NCBI GenBank assembly: GCA_900473685.1
Contig: UCNE01000025.1
Span: 28,806-92,805, forward strand
Length of the DNA stretch: 64,000 nt
Direction: 5' to 3'
DNA from: Hyphomicrobiales bacterium
GTDB lineage: Bacteria; Pseudomonadota; Alphaproteobacteria; Rhizobiales; Rhizobiaceae
In this document: piece after piece, positions 8,944-16,922 of the stretch
How positions within the stretch are numbered: the first letter of the stretch is position 1
Layout of the letters: each line of letters opens with the position of its first letter
Notes under the pieces: generated by a model
Told to the model about the DNA's origin: nothing
The model's input: the letters and a program-made list of their open reading frames with translations, nothing else
Database searches by the model: none
Position numbers and translations under genes: made by a program

Positions 8944-9645
8944 TTATTCCGTGGTCTTGGGTTTGGCTGTCTTAAGCGTCTTTGGCGCACTACGGCGGGC
9001 TGCCGAGCGCTTGACGACCAGGCTCTGCTGAGCCGGGACGGATGGTTCGCCGTCACCGAAAACATCCATCGTGCAGGTATGGAAGATTGTTGCCGGTTCG
9101 GCCGTGTGGTTCCAGGTGACGTGCGTCAGCGTCGACGGGAAGTGGGCGGAATCGCCCTTCTCCAGAATTGTACGCTCGCCGGCAATTTCAAGGGTCAACG
9201 ATCCCTCGACGATGAAGTAGATCTCTTCTCCTTCATGCGACATGGGCTCGCTGCGGAAGCCAGGCGGCTCGTGTATGAGCGTCGAGCGCAGGATGTTGCC
9301 GGGGAAGGAGGCGGAAAGGCGCTCGTAGGAAACTGCATTGCCTGGCGTTCCACCGACGGCAAAGACCGGGCGTCCTTCGTGCCGCGTAATTGGGGCATCG
9401 ACACGCTGGGTCTGGAAGAATGAACCGATCTCGGTCTTCAAAGCGCGGCAAACGGCAACCAGCGAAGTGAGCGACGGCACGGTAATGCCACGCTCGATCT
9501 GCGAGATGAAACCGACCGAAAATCCGGCCGTGTCCGCAACCTCCTGCAGTGTCATTTTCAGCTCCCGGCGCCGCTCACGCAGACGCTCGCCCACGGCGGG
9601 GCTGGCCCCTGCCTCAGGCTCTTCCATGTTCGCCACTGTGTTCAC
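8944..9645 (-). CDS. XRE-family regulator with C-terminal cupin domain
   Basis: A 233-aa protein from a GTG at 9645. An ATG at 9627 (MEEPEAGAS) is an alternative and leaves a more normal leader after the predicted promoter. The N-terminal XRE helix-turn-helix spans about residues 18-75 (EVADTAGFSVGFISQIERG). A small cupin follows at about 130-205 (SHEGEEIYFIVEGSLTLEI, then HFPSTLTHVTWNHT). Family members (PuuR-like) sense small catabolites through the cupin and usually repress the adjacent operon. The C-terminal tail is Lys/Arg/Thr-rich. It heads the importer/hydantoinase operon, and the dyads flanking its promoter suggest autoregulation. Confidence 0.9.
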   Translation of the reverse strand: MNTVANMEEPEAGASPAVGERLRERRRELKMTLQEVADTAGFSVGFISQIERGITVPSLTSLVAVCRALKTEIGSFFQTQRVDAPITRHEGRPVFAVGGTPGNAVSYERLSASFPGNILRSTLIHEPPGFRSEPMSHEGEEIYFIVEGSLTLEIAGERTILEKGDSAHFPSTLTHVTWNHTAEPATIFHTCTMDVFGDGEPSVPAQQSLVVKRSAARRSAPKTLKTAKPKTTE

Positions 9646-9650
9646 CCGTA

Positions 9651-9718
9651 TTTTTAGTATTACTTCAATAATGCGCGCGTTGACGGCATTGTCAAATGTT
9701 TTTTAGTATGACTAAAAA
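9651..9718 (-). promoter_or_regulatory. promoter flanked by palindromic operator-like sites
   Basis: On the minus strand a TTGACA -35 (9690-9695) and an ATTATT -10 (9667-9672) are separated by 17 bp. Just upstream is a perfect dyad TTTTTAGT-ATG-ACTAAAAA (9700-9718). Just downstream, at the likely start point, is a second copy of the left arm, TTTTTAGT-ATT-ACT (9651-9664). The two sites start 49 bp apart, near five helical turns, and bracket the promoter of the XRE-cupin gene. This suits autorepression with DNA looping or cooperative binding, which is inference. Confidence 0.6.
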
Positions 9719-9737
9719 TTTGGATTTACCCGCGCGT

Positions 9738-9875
9738 TTAGCCGGGCAACATCATCGGTCTGAGAACCATGCAGCAGGAAAGACTTTGTTGATGTTCGAG
9801 CGTCACTAGCCCTGCACTTGACGGCAGATTATGGGCATTCGGCAGATGCGTCATGGGCTCGAAGCAGAAGAAGCC
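9738..9875 (-). pseudogene. remnant of an aldose 1-epimerase-like gene, C-terminal piece
   Basis: The minus-strand frame ending at 9738 contains FFCFEPMTHLPNAHN, then SSAGLVTLEHQQSLSC. This resembles the conserved end of aldose 1-epimerase-like proteins (a (F/V)EP(V/M)(S/T)H.PDA.N motif followed by a G...L.PGESLS element). Nothing upstream in this or the other frames looks like the rest of the roughly 300-aa protein, so only the tail survives. It lies downstream of tctA. The match is from memory of the family and is short. Confidence 0.4.
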
Positions 9876-10034
9876 GGGCGAACTTCCGCACAATTTCCGG
9901 CGCCGGCGCGCATGCAGCCATGTGCCACTATGCGGCGTGGCCGGAAACCGACACAACGATCGACACGGCCACGCCCTTACAGAGTCCACCGGGACTTTAT
10001 AAGGGCGTGGCCAGCGGTTTTAGGCTGTTTCGCC
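9876..10034. other. non-coding stretch, no convincing gene
   Basis: Frames here on both strands have no recognisable domain and low-complexity Arg-rich translations. The stretch lies between the aldose-epimerase-like remnant and the tctA stop and may contain further decayed sequence from that gene. A GGGCGTGGCC motif recurs nearby (around 9970 and 10005) with no evident role. Confidence 0.4.
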
Positions 10035-11540
10035 TCACGCTTCCTTGAAGACGTCGTCCCGGCCTCTGCGCATCGCGGGCAAGACAGCGACAACAAGGGC
10101 CAACACGCCGATCGCCAGAAGCGCTGCGGAAAGAGGAGATTGAAGGAAGGTCAAGGGGCTGCCATCTGAGATGATCAATGCCTGCCGCAGTTTTTCTTCA
10201 AGCAGCCGGCCGAGCACGAAACCGAGGGCAAGGGGCGCGGGCTCGAATTCGAGCTTATAGAGCGCATAGCCGACAAGCCCGAAGAAAGCAGCCATCATCA
10301 CCTGGGCGGCATCATTGGCAATCGAATACAGGCCAATGCAACAGAAGCAGACAATTGCCGGAAACAGAAGACGGTAAGGCACGCGCAGCAGCTTCACCCA
10401 AAGGCCGATCAAGGGCAGATTGATGATGACCAGCATCAGGTTTCCGATCCACATCGACGCGACCAGCCCCCAAAACAGTTCCGGATTGCGTTCGATGACC
10501 TGTGGCCCCGGGACAATGCCCTGGATCATCATGGCCCCGACCATCAAGGCCATAACGGCGTTGGGTGGCAGACCAAGCGTCAGCAGCGGAATAAAGGAAG
10601 TCTGCGCACCGGCATTGTTGGCGCTCTCGGGACCGGCAACCCCAGCAGGCGCACCGTGGCCAAAATCCTGAGGCCGTTTGGAAAGCCGTTTTTCCACCGC
10701 ATAACTTGCAAATGGACCGAGGATCGCACCGTTACCCGGCAGAACGCCCAGGATCGATCCGAGAAAAGTACCTCGCAGGATAGGCGCGGTATTTTCCCGT
10801 AGTTCTTTCAACGTCGGCCAGAGACGGCCGATACGGCTGCGCACGACGTCGCGCGATTCCGGGTCCGCCAGGTTCTTGAAGATTTCACCGAAGCCGAAAA
10901 TCCCCATGGCCAGTACGACGAATTCAATGCCGTCATGGAGCATTCCGAAATCGAAGGTCATGCGTTCGCGGCCGGTTTCCATGTCCGCGCCGACGCAGGA
11001 TAGAAGGACGCCAAGAAGGATCATGGCGATGGCCTTGACGAGAGAGCCGTGCGCCAGCACGACCGCGAAGACGAGACCCATGATCATCAAGGAAAAATAC
11101 TCGGCCGGGCCAAACAGCAGCCCCATGCGCGTCATCGGGACGCCGAGCGCGGCAATCACGATGGTGGCGACGGTACCGGCAACGAAGGAGCCAATGGCAG
11201 CAAGGCCAAGTGCAAGCCCTGCCTGACCGTTCTGCGCCATCTTGTGCCCGTCTATCGCGGTGACGACGGCCGTTGCTTCGCCTGGAATGTTGACCAGAAT
11301 CGCGGTGGTCGATCCGCCATATTGCGCACCGTAATAGATACCCGCGAGCATGATCAGCGAGCCGGTCGGGTCGAGCGACAGGGTCACAGGCAACAGAATG
11401 GCGATGGTGGCAACCGGCCCGACGCCGGGGAGAACCCCCACCAGCGTGCCGATGAGACAGCCGATGAAACACAGGGCAATATTCTTGAAGGTTAGCGCCA
11501 CGGCCAGACCGAGGCCAAGATTGATAAAGACGTCCAGCAT
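10035..11540 (-). CDS. tctA: tripartite tricarboxylate transporter large membrane subunit TctA
   Basis: A 501-aa protein with about 12 TM helices. The two family signature loops are visible: GVLPGVGPVATIAILLPVT (about residues 38-56) and GVLPGNGAILGPFASYAVE in the second half. It also has YGAQYGGSTTAILVNIPGE, diagnostic of TctA. With TctB and the periplasmic TctC it forms a secondary, ion-driven importer for citrate-like di- and tricarboxylates or aromatic acids. It begins 1 bp after the tctB stop and is the last gene of the galD-tctC-tctB-tctA unit. Confidence 0.96.
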   Translation of the reverse strand: MLDVFINLGLGLAVALTFKNIALCFIGCLIGTLVGVLPGVGPVATIAILLPVTLSLDPTGSLIMLAGIYYGAQYGGSTTAILVNIPGEATAVVTAIDGHKMAQNGQAGLALGLAAIGSFVAGTVATIVIAALGVPMTRMGLLFGPAEYFSLMIMGLVFAVVLAHGSLVKAIAMILLGVLLSCVGADMETGRERMTFDFGMLHDGIEFVVLAMGIFGFGEIFKNLADPESRDVVRSRIGRLWPTLKELRENTAPILRGTFLGSILGVLPGNGAILGPFASYAVEKRLSKRPQDFGHGAPAGVAGPESANNAGAQTSFIPLLTLGLPPNAVMALMVGAMMIQGIVPGPQVIERNPELFWGLVASMWIGNLMLVIINLPLIGLWVKLLRVPYRLLFPAIVCFCCIGLYSIANDAAQVMMAAFFGLVGYALYKLEFEPAPLALGFVLGRLLEEKLRQALIISDGSPLTFLQSPLSAALLAIGVLALVVAVLPAMRRGRDDVFKEA

Positions 11541-11541
11541 C

Positions 11542-12063
11542 TCAGTATCCTAGAAACCAGGGAGCAACGGGGACGGAAAGCCCCAGGGCATAGCGAAACA
11601 GACCGATGCAGAAGGCTGTCAGCACCACGGCAAAGATCAGCAGTTCGCCAAGACGGGCGTCTCGCGCGGCAAGGCCGGAGGCAACGATGGCTAGGGGACA
11701 GGCGACCGACAGCCCAAGGCTCGGAATGGAGATCGGGCCGAGATGATGGCCGCGCACCGTGACGGCGAACAGGACGACGCCGAGGATAACCGGAATGGTT
11801 TCGCGGATGGCCCACCGCCCCGTCGATGGCCCCGGATCCTTCCGGGATAGCAATAGTTGCAATATCCCAAGACCCAAAATGACGAAGGAGAGGAGACGGG
11901 GCAGAAGCCCCGACCCGACACCATCGCTCGTCATGAAAGGCAAATCGTACCCCGCCCAAAGACCAAGGCCGCCGAAGCCGATCAGCACTATCCCGGCAAT
12001 CCGCTCCCGGCCGAGCCCTCCATTGGAGGGCGCGGCTTGCGTGTTCGTTTGGCTTCCCGTCAT
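11542..12063 (-). CDS. tctB: tripartite tricarboxylate transporter small membrane subunit TctB
   Basis: This 173-aa protein has four TM helices typical of TctB: RIAGIVLIGFGGLGLWAGY, LLPRLLSFVILGLGILQLL, a third near TIPVILGVVLFAVTV, and a final paired hydrophobic block. The Gly-Ser-Gly-Leu-Leu-Pro motif after the first helix is common in the family. It lies 1 bp from tctC upstream and 1 bp from tctA downstream, so it belongs to the same transcript. Confidence 0.93.
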   Translation of the reverse strand: MTGSQTNTQAAPSNGGLGRERIAGIVLIGFGGLGLWAGYDLPFMTSDGVGSGLLPRLLSFVILGLGILQLLLSRKDPGPSTGRWAIRETIPVILGVVLFAVTVRGHHLGPISIPSLGLSVACPLAIVASGLAARDARLGELLIFAVVLTAFCIGLFRYALGLSVPVAPWFLGY

Positions 12064-12064
12064 G

Positions 12065-13045
12065 TCACTCGACCTTGATATCGGCGGCTTTCACAACGCC
12101 GCCCCAGCGGGCGCGTTCCTTGGCCATGAAATCGGAGAATGCCTGAGGGCCCATGGAGGAAGGCACTGCACCGTCCTTCTTCAGCTTTTCGACGAATTCG
12201 GCGTCGCCCAGCGTCTCGGACGTCGCTGCTTCCAGCTTCGACTTGACCTCGGCCGGCATGCCCTTTGGTCCTACGAGGCCATACCACGCCGAAGCGGTAT
12301 AACCTGAGACCCCGGCTTCGATTGCTGTCGGCACATCCGGCAAGCTGTCGAAACGTTTTTCACCGGTCACCGCCAGCGCCTTCAGCGTGCCACTTTCGAT
12401 CAAGCCGATCGCAGACGGGATGGTCGTGACCATGAAATCGATATGTCCACCGACGAGATCGTTTACGGCCGGGCCTGCCCCCTTGTAAGGAACATGCTTG
12501 ACCTTGATGCCGGCGGTCTGGCCAAGCAGCAGCGCGCCGAGATGGCTGGCCGAGGCATTGCCGGCCGAACCATAGACCAGTTCCCTGGACTTGGCTGCTT
12601 CAACCAGTTCACCCAGCGTGTTGACCTCCAGCCGCGGTCCAACCACGACGACAAGGGATGCGTCGGCGATCATGGCGATCGGATCGAGCGCTGTTTCCGG
12701 ATCGGCCTTGAGCTTGAAGATATGCGGATTGACGGCCATCGGTCCCTGATTGCCGATGAGCAACGTATAGCCATCGGGATCGGCAGCGGCGGCAACTTCG
12801 GTACCGATGTTGGCAGCGGCACCCGGCCGGTTTTCAACGATGACACGGCCGCCCAATGCCTTTTCAAGCCGTGCAGCAAAAACGCGGGCGATGGCATCCG
12901 TGCCGCCACCTGCGGCATAAGACACCACCAGTGTGACCGGCTTGGACGGATACGCATCCTGTGCAAGGACGGGCGTGGCGATCGACATGGCCAGGGCTGC
13001 GCCACACATTGCGAGAGCAAATCGGCGGGTCGTTTGTAAGGTCAT
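12065..13045 (-). CDS. tctC: tripartite tricarboxylate transporter substrate-binding protein TctC
   Basis: A 326-aa periplasmic protein with a signal peptide ending near VLAQDAYPSKPVTLVVSYA. The TctC/Bug hallmarks are present: AAGGGTDAIARVFAARLEK, VIVENRPGAAANIGTEVAA and DPDGYTLLIGNQGPMAVNP. Bug proteins bind carboxylates in a deep cleft and hand them to TctA/B. It is followed directly by tctB and preceded by the galD-like gene after 54 bp. The ligand is probably an organic acid related to the GalD substrate, but TctC ligands cannot be predicted from sequence. Confidence 0.95.
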   Translation of the reverse strand: MTLQTTRRFALAMCGAALAMSIATPVLAQDAYPSKPVTLVVSYAAGGGTDAIARVFAARLEKALGGRVIVENRPGAAANIGTEVAAAADPDGYTLLIGNQGPMAVNPHIFKLKADPETALDPIAMIADASLVVVVGPRLEVNTLGELVEAAKSRELVYGSAGNASASHLGALLLGQTAGIKVKHVPYKGAGPAVNDLVGGHIDFMVTTIPSAIGLIESGTLKALAVTGEKRFDSLPDVPTAIEAGVSGYTASAWYGLVGPKGMPAEVKSKLEAATSETLGDAEFVEKLKKDGAVPSSMGPQAFSDFMAKERARWGGVVKAADIKVE

Positions 13046-13099
13046 TTCATTTTCCTCCCAGTTGTTAATGCAGTTGTCGTATGGTCTGTCGCAAGACCT

Positions 13100-14170
13100 C
13101 TAGGCCTGCTTGCGAACAAGTGCCGCGCCCTCGAACAGCCGGCGCGTCGTTCGCATCACCAGCACCGTCGGGCTATTGTCTCCTGCCATCTTCTCGACGC
13201 GTATGCGCAGTTGCCCCGTCGGATGTTCCCAGGCAAGTGCCGCCGGCAAGGAGAGATCAGGAAAGTATTGCCCGACCAGGCCAGTCGGGATCGTCGCAGC
13301 CAGGCCGAGGCTTACGGCGCCGGTCGTCGCCAGCGCCGTGTGGCAATTTGCAGGCGTGAAGTATCGTACCGACAGATCGCCGCCATTGGAGGGCTCGCCA
13401 ATCAGCACCGGCTTCGGCAACACCGACTGCCTGACATCGCCCAGCCCCATCAGCGCTCCGGCCTCCCGGCGGATTTGTTCCAACCGTGCGATAAAGCGAG
13501 TATCAGCGTCAAAGACCGCGGCGGGCTCCGACCCGGTAAAGCCCATGTCGCGGGCGCGCAGGATAACCAGAGGTGTGGCACCATCGACAAGTGACGTCTC
13601 CAAGCCCTGGATGACATCTACGGCCTTGCCGCTCGGCAGCAGACGGCCGGTCTTGGCGCCGATCGCATCGCGAAACGCCAGGTAGACCGGGGCTGCAGTG
13701 CCGGGAACACCATCGATTTCAGCCTCTCCCTGATAGGCGATATATCCGCCGGGTGTCAGAACGCGCGCATCGATGATCTTGCCCGTATTGACATTATGAA
13801 CCTTGATCATCGTTTCCTCGCCAGTCGGCAGCACCAAGCCAGATTCGATGGCAAATGGCCCGACCGCCGATAGCATGTTTCCGCAATTCGGTGCTGTATC
13901 CACAACACGCTCGGTGACCTTCACCTGAGCGAAGAAATAGTCGACGTCCGCCTCCGGATGACTGGAGGGACCAACGATCGCGACCTTGCTGGTCAACGAA
14001 TTGCCGCCACCGATCCCGTCGATCTGAAGCGGGTGGCCGGAGCCCATGATTTCGATCAAAAGCCGGTCACGCTCATCGGGGTTCTGCGGGAGATCCCGGG
14101 AAAGAAAAAACGGCCCTTTCGAGGTTCCGCCGCGCATCATGACGCAAGGTATTCTGATCAGGTCATCCAT
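13100..14170 (-). CDS. galD: 4-oxalomesaconate tautomerase / PrpF-family isomerase
   Basis: A 356-aa PrpF-fold protein. MRGGTSKGPFFLSRDLP near the N terminus, DGIGGGNSLTSKVAIV, and the catalytic-Cys region DTAPNCGNMLSAVGPFA match GalD (4-oxalomesaconate tautomerase of gallate catabolism) better, as I recall them, than methylaconitate isomerase PrpF. No acnD/prpC or gallate dioxygenase gene is in the window. It heads the tctCBA operon and is divergent from the LysR gene, so it probably isomerises an unsaturated tricarboxylate imported by TctABC. The symbol is tentative. Confidence 0.82.
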   Translation of the reverse strand: MDDLIRIPCVMMRGGTSKGPFFLSRDLPQNPDERDRLLIEIMGSGHPLQIDGIGGGNSLTSKVAIVGPSSHPEADVDYFFAQVKVTERVVDTAPNCGNMLSAVGPFAIESGLVLPTGEETMIKVHNVNTGKIIDARVLTPGGYIAYQGEAEIDGVPGTAAPVYLAFRDAIGAKTGRLLPSGKAVDVIQGLETSLVDGATPLVILRARDMGFTGSEPAAVFDADTRFIARLEQIRREAGALMGLGDVRQSVLPKPVLIGEPSNGGDLSVRYFTPANCHTALATTGAVSLGLAATIPTGLVGQYFPDLSLPAALAWEHPTGQLRIRVEKMAGDNSPTVLVMRTTRRLFEGAALVRKQA

Positions 14171-14260
14171 TCCGCACGTTCCTCCACCCCCGGTGGCCGT
14201 CTGTTGTCAGGGGTGGAGTCTCACGTCTCAAAACTGTTGTAAAATGCAAAAAATCACGCC

Positions 14261-14283
14261 ATTATTCCGATATGCGCAATAAT
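14261..14283 (+). promoter_or_regulatory. LysR-type T-N11-A dyad overlapping the regulator start
   Basis: ATTATT (14261-14266) and AATAAT (14278-14283) form a perfect dyad with an 11-bp spacer, the classical LysR half-site geometry. It lies in the 101-bp divergent region between galD and the LysR gene and covers the LysR ATG (14272). Binding there would most simply repress the regulator itself. Function is inferred. Confidence 0.5.
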
Positions 14284-15171
14284 TTCGAATTCCTGGACCT
14301 CAAGGCTTTTCTCGCTGTGCTCGATCTCGGCTCCTTCAACGAGGCCGCCCGGCAGCTCAATTTATCACAACCTGCACTTTCAAGACGGATCAAGGGCCTG
14401 GAGACGTCGATTGGTGCGCAGCTCATCGAACGGACCACGCGTCACGTGGCGCCGACCCAGGTCGGGCGCGAACTTTTGCCGCTAGTACGGCGCCTGGTCG
14501 ATGAATTCGAGGAATCCATCCTGTCGATTAGCGATCTGGGCGGCCAGCATCGCGCGCAGGTTACCATTGCCTCCGTCCCAACTGCCGCGTTCTATTTTCT
14601 TCCCAGGGTTGTGCAGTCGTTTAACCAGAAATTTCCTGGCATTCGTTTCCGCATTCTCGATCTATCGGCCAACGAAGGGCTGGATGCGGTGGCGAACGGC
14701 GAAGTCGAATTCGGCATCAATATTACCGGCGCAACGCGCACCGATCTCAATTTCACACCGCTCATCGACGATCCTTTCGTGCTCGCTTGCCGACGAGATC
14801 ATCCTCTGGCGAATTCGAAGCAACTCAGTTGGGCGGATCTTGCAGGTCACCCGCTCATTGGCGTGAGCAAGACCAGCGGCAATCGGGCCGTCCTCGATCA
14901 GGCGCTGGCAACCGCGAAAGTCCAACTCAACTGGTTTTACGAGGTCAACCATCTGTCCACGTCACTCGGCCTCGTTGAAGCCGGGCTTGGCATCTCCGTC
15001 ATGCCGCGGCTCGCAACGCCGCAGGTCGAGCATCCACTGATTGCGACGATCCCGCTTGCTGCGCCCACGGTTAGCCGGACGATCGGACTGGTGGAGCGCC
15101 GTGGCGGGCGGCTTTCACCGGCAGCCATCCGGTTTCGCGAGATGCTGGTTCAGGAATGGACCGCGTACTGA
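14272..15171 (+). CDS. LysR-family regulator, divergent from galD-tctCBA
   Basis: A 299-aa LysR protein. The N-terminal winged HTH (about residues 5-65) reads DLKAFLAVLDLGSFNEAARQ then LSQPALSRRIKGLETSIGAQ. The effector-binding domain follows (TIASVPTAAFYFLPRVVQSF; DHPLANSKQLSWADLAGHPL). It is transcribed away from the galD-tct operon, the usual arrangement for an activator responding to an intermediate. No Shine-Dalgarno is clear ahead of the ATG, but the N terminus matches the family exactly. The likely effector is the imported acid or its isomer. Confidence 0.93.
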   Translation: MRNNFEFLDLKAFLAVLDLGSFNEAARQLNLSQPALSRRIKGLETSIGAQLIERTTRHVAPTQVGRELLPLVRRLVDEFEESILSISDLGGQHRAQVTIASVPTAAFYFLPRVVQSFNQKFPGIRFRILDLSANEGLDAVANGEVEFGINITGATRTDLNFTPLIDDPFVLACRRDHPLANSKQLSWADLAGHPLIGVSKTSGNRAVLDQALATAKVQLNWFYEVNHLSTSLGLVEAGLGISVMPRLATPQVEHPLIATIPLAAPTVSRTIGLVERRGGRLSPAAIRFREMLVQEWTAY

Positions 15172-15288
15172 CACGGCTGCGCTCAGCCACCGCCGATTAC
15201 GCCGCCCAATCCAAAGATTGCCGGGATCCGCACGCATTTGCGCGCAGCCGCAGATGATCTGCCTCAGTCAATAGATGCAGGATTGCGA

Positions 15289-15825
15289 TCAGAGCGCGTC
15301 GCGCTGGGTGCGCAGATTGGCGACGACGCGGCGGTTCTGCACCTTGCAGGAACGATCCGTGCAGTCGCGAACTTCGCGGTCATTGCCATAGCCCTTGGCC
15401 CACATGCGCCCCGGATCGACGCCCTTTGAAGCAAGGTAGGCCATCGTCGCATCGGCACGCTTCTGCGACAGCGTTTCCATTTTGGACGCCGATCCCGAAT
15501 CGTCGGCAAACCCCTGCAGCTTGACCAGCCAGCGCGGATTGCTGTTGAGCCAGGTTGCCTGGTTATCCAGCGTTGCCTTGGCGACGGAATCGAGCGCCGC
15601 CGAATCTTGCGTGAAATACACCCGCCGGCCAACATTGAGGATAAAATCCTCTTCGCTGCCAACCGAGACAGTTTCGAAACCGGGTGCCGGATCGTTGGTC
15701 TGGCCGGACACCGGTACAGCGGCAGGTTCTTCGACGGAGGCGATATCGGTGGTGTTGCAGGCGGCGAGCAACAGAAGCATGGCCGCAGCGAGAAGGTGCC
15801 GCGTATATCCGATCTTAGCAGGCAT
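15289..15825 (-). CDS. OmpA-family lipoprotein
   Basis: A 178-aa protein with a lipoprotein signal: hydrophobic LLAAAMLLLLAAC with the lipidated Cys around residue 23, then a Thr/Pro/Ala-rich linker. The C-terminal OmpA/Pal peptidoglycan-binding domain spans about residues 65-175 (VYFTQDSAALDSVAKATLDN; SQKRADATMAYLASKGVDPG; WAKGYGNDREVRDC). It should be anchored in the outer membrane and bind peptidoglycan. The L,D-transpeptidase gene lies 12 bp upstream on the same strand, so both probably shape or tether the envelope. It converges with the LysR gene across about 117 bp. Confidence 0.9.
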   Translation of the reverse strand: MPAKIGYTRHLLAAAMLLLLAACNTTDIASVEEPAAVPVSGQTNDPAPGFETVSVGSEEDFILNVGRRVYFTQDSAALDSVAKATLDNQATWLNSNPRWLVKLQGFADDSGSASKMETLSQKRADATMAYLASKGVDPGRMWAKGYGNDREVRDCTDRSCKVQNRRVVANLRTQRDAL

Positions 15826-15837
15826 CAGGGATATTCC

Positions 15838-16503
15838 TCATTCGACCGGGGTTGCGTCGCTGACCTGGGGTGCCTGGTCGGCAATATGCGGCAGCACCTG
15901 CACGGCCGTGCCGATCGGGCAACGCTGATAAAGATCAATGGCATCTTCGTTGAACATACGGATGCAGCCGCTGGAGGCATCCTTGCCGATGCTGCCCGGC
16001 TCCAGCGTGCCGTGGAAGCGGTAGCCGGTATCGACGCCATCGCGGTGCAAGTACATCGCGCGGGGGCCAAGCGGGTTCTTCGGCGAGCCTCCATCGACGA
16101 ATTCGGGCAGTTCGGGATGACGCTTGCGCATATCCGCCGGCGGTGTCCAGCGCGGCCACAGCGATTTCTGATCGATCGTGGCGCGGCCAAACCATTTGAA
16201 GCCATCGCGGCCGACGCCGACGCCATAGCGGATGGCTGTCTTGTTCTCCATGATAACGTAGAGAAAATGGTTGCGTGTATCGACCACAACGGTGCCGATC
16301 GGCTCGCTGCTGAAATATTTGACGACCTGACGCCGCCACCGCTTATCGATCTTGCTAAAATTGGTTGTCCGGAACGTCACACCATTATCAACGGTGGTTC
16401 CGGCAAAATAGGAGGCCGCAGCCGCAAGTGCCGGCTTCTGTACCGCCCCGGCGCCAAGTAACGCAAAACCACCAAGCACAATATCCCTGCGTGTCGACAC
16501 CAT
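15838..16503 (-). CDS. L,D-transpeptidase (YkuD/ErfK family)
   Basis: From ATG 16503 (MVSTRRDIVLGGFALLGAG) the protein has 221 aa and a Tat-like RR signal; a GGGGG Shine-Dalgarno precedes this ATG. An upstream ATG at 16557 is possible. The YkuD catalytic core is complete: HGTLEPGSIGKDASSGCIRM, with the nucleophilic Cys and its Ser-Gly-Cys-Ile-Arg context 38-42 residues from the C terminus. These periplasmic enzymes make 3-3 peptidoglycan crosslinks or attach outer-membrane proteins to peptidoglycan; the second role is known in Rhizobiales. The OmpA-like lipoprotein immediately downstream fits an envelope-tethering job. Confidence 0.93.
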   Translation of the reverse strand: MVSTRRDIVLGGFALLGAGAVQKPALAAAASYFAGTTVDNGVTFRTTNFSKIDKRWRRQVVKYFSSEPIGTVVVDTRNHFLYVIMENKTAIRYGVGVGRDGFKWFGRATIDQKSLWPRWTPPADMRKRHPELPEFVDGGSPKNPLGPRAMYLHRDGVDTGYRFHGTLEPGSIGKDASSGCIRMFNEDAIDLYQRCPIGTAVQVLPHIADQAPQVSDATPVE

Positions 16504-16922
16504 CGGCAGTATCCCCCAAAGCCAATCAGCGAGACGCCAGTAAATCAGATTTTTCATTTGTCACAACAGAAAATTCTTCGCCGTTGATTCTTTCGCCGAA
16601 CCTTAGGATGCCACCCGGACGCTCGCTGGCGTGCGGATGTGAACGTTTTCGGAAACAAGTCGGCGAGCGATAAGTGTACCGGAGGATCACTATCGATAAA
16701 TTTTGACTGTAACGATCTCGGCGGACAGACAGGTGGCGACAGCGCCACCTTCCTATTGGGTTCCCTTGTAATTCCGGCTTTTCCACGCAGGCGCCGGCCG
16801 ATCACGACATGGCTATGATCTGCGTAGGAAAGCAGATATGCCAAGGCCTTGAATAATTACCGGAATAAGCCGCTTGCCAATCCTAATGCTGCGGCGGAGG
16901 TTCAGAGGATGGAGAGTGTAAA
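16504..16922. other. 419-bp non-coding region with one strong hairpin
   Basis: No credible gene on either strand. A perfect 8-bp stem (AGGTGGCG, 16731-16738; CGCCACCT, 16743-16750) with an ACAG loop is followed by TCCT on the plus strand. No upstream gene needs a terminator on that strand, so it may end a short unannotated transcript or be a repeat remnant. The region must hold the promoters for the divergent L,D-transpeptidase (minus) and the secreted protein (plus). Confidence 0.5.
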
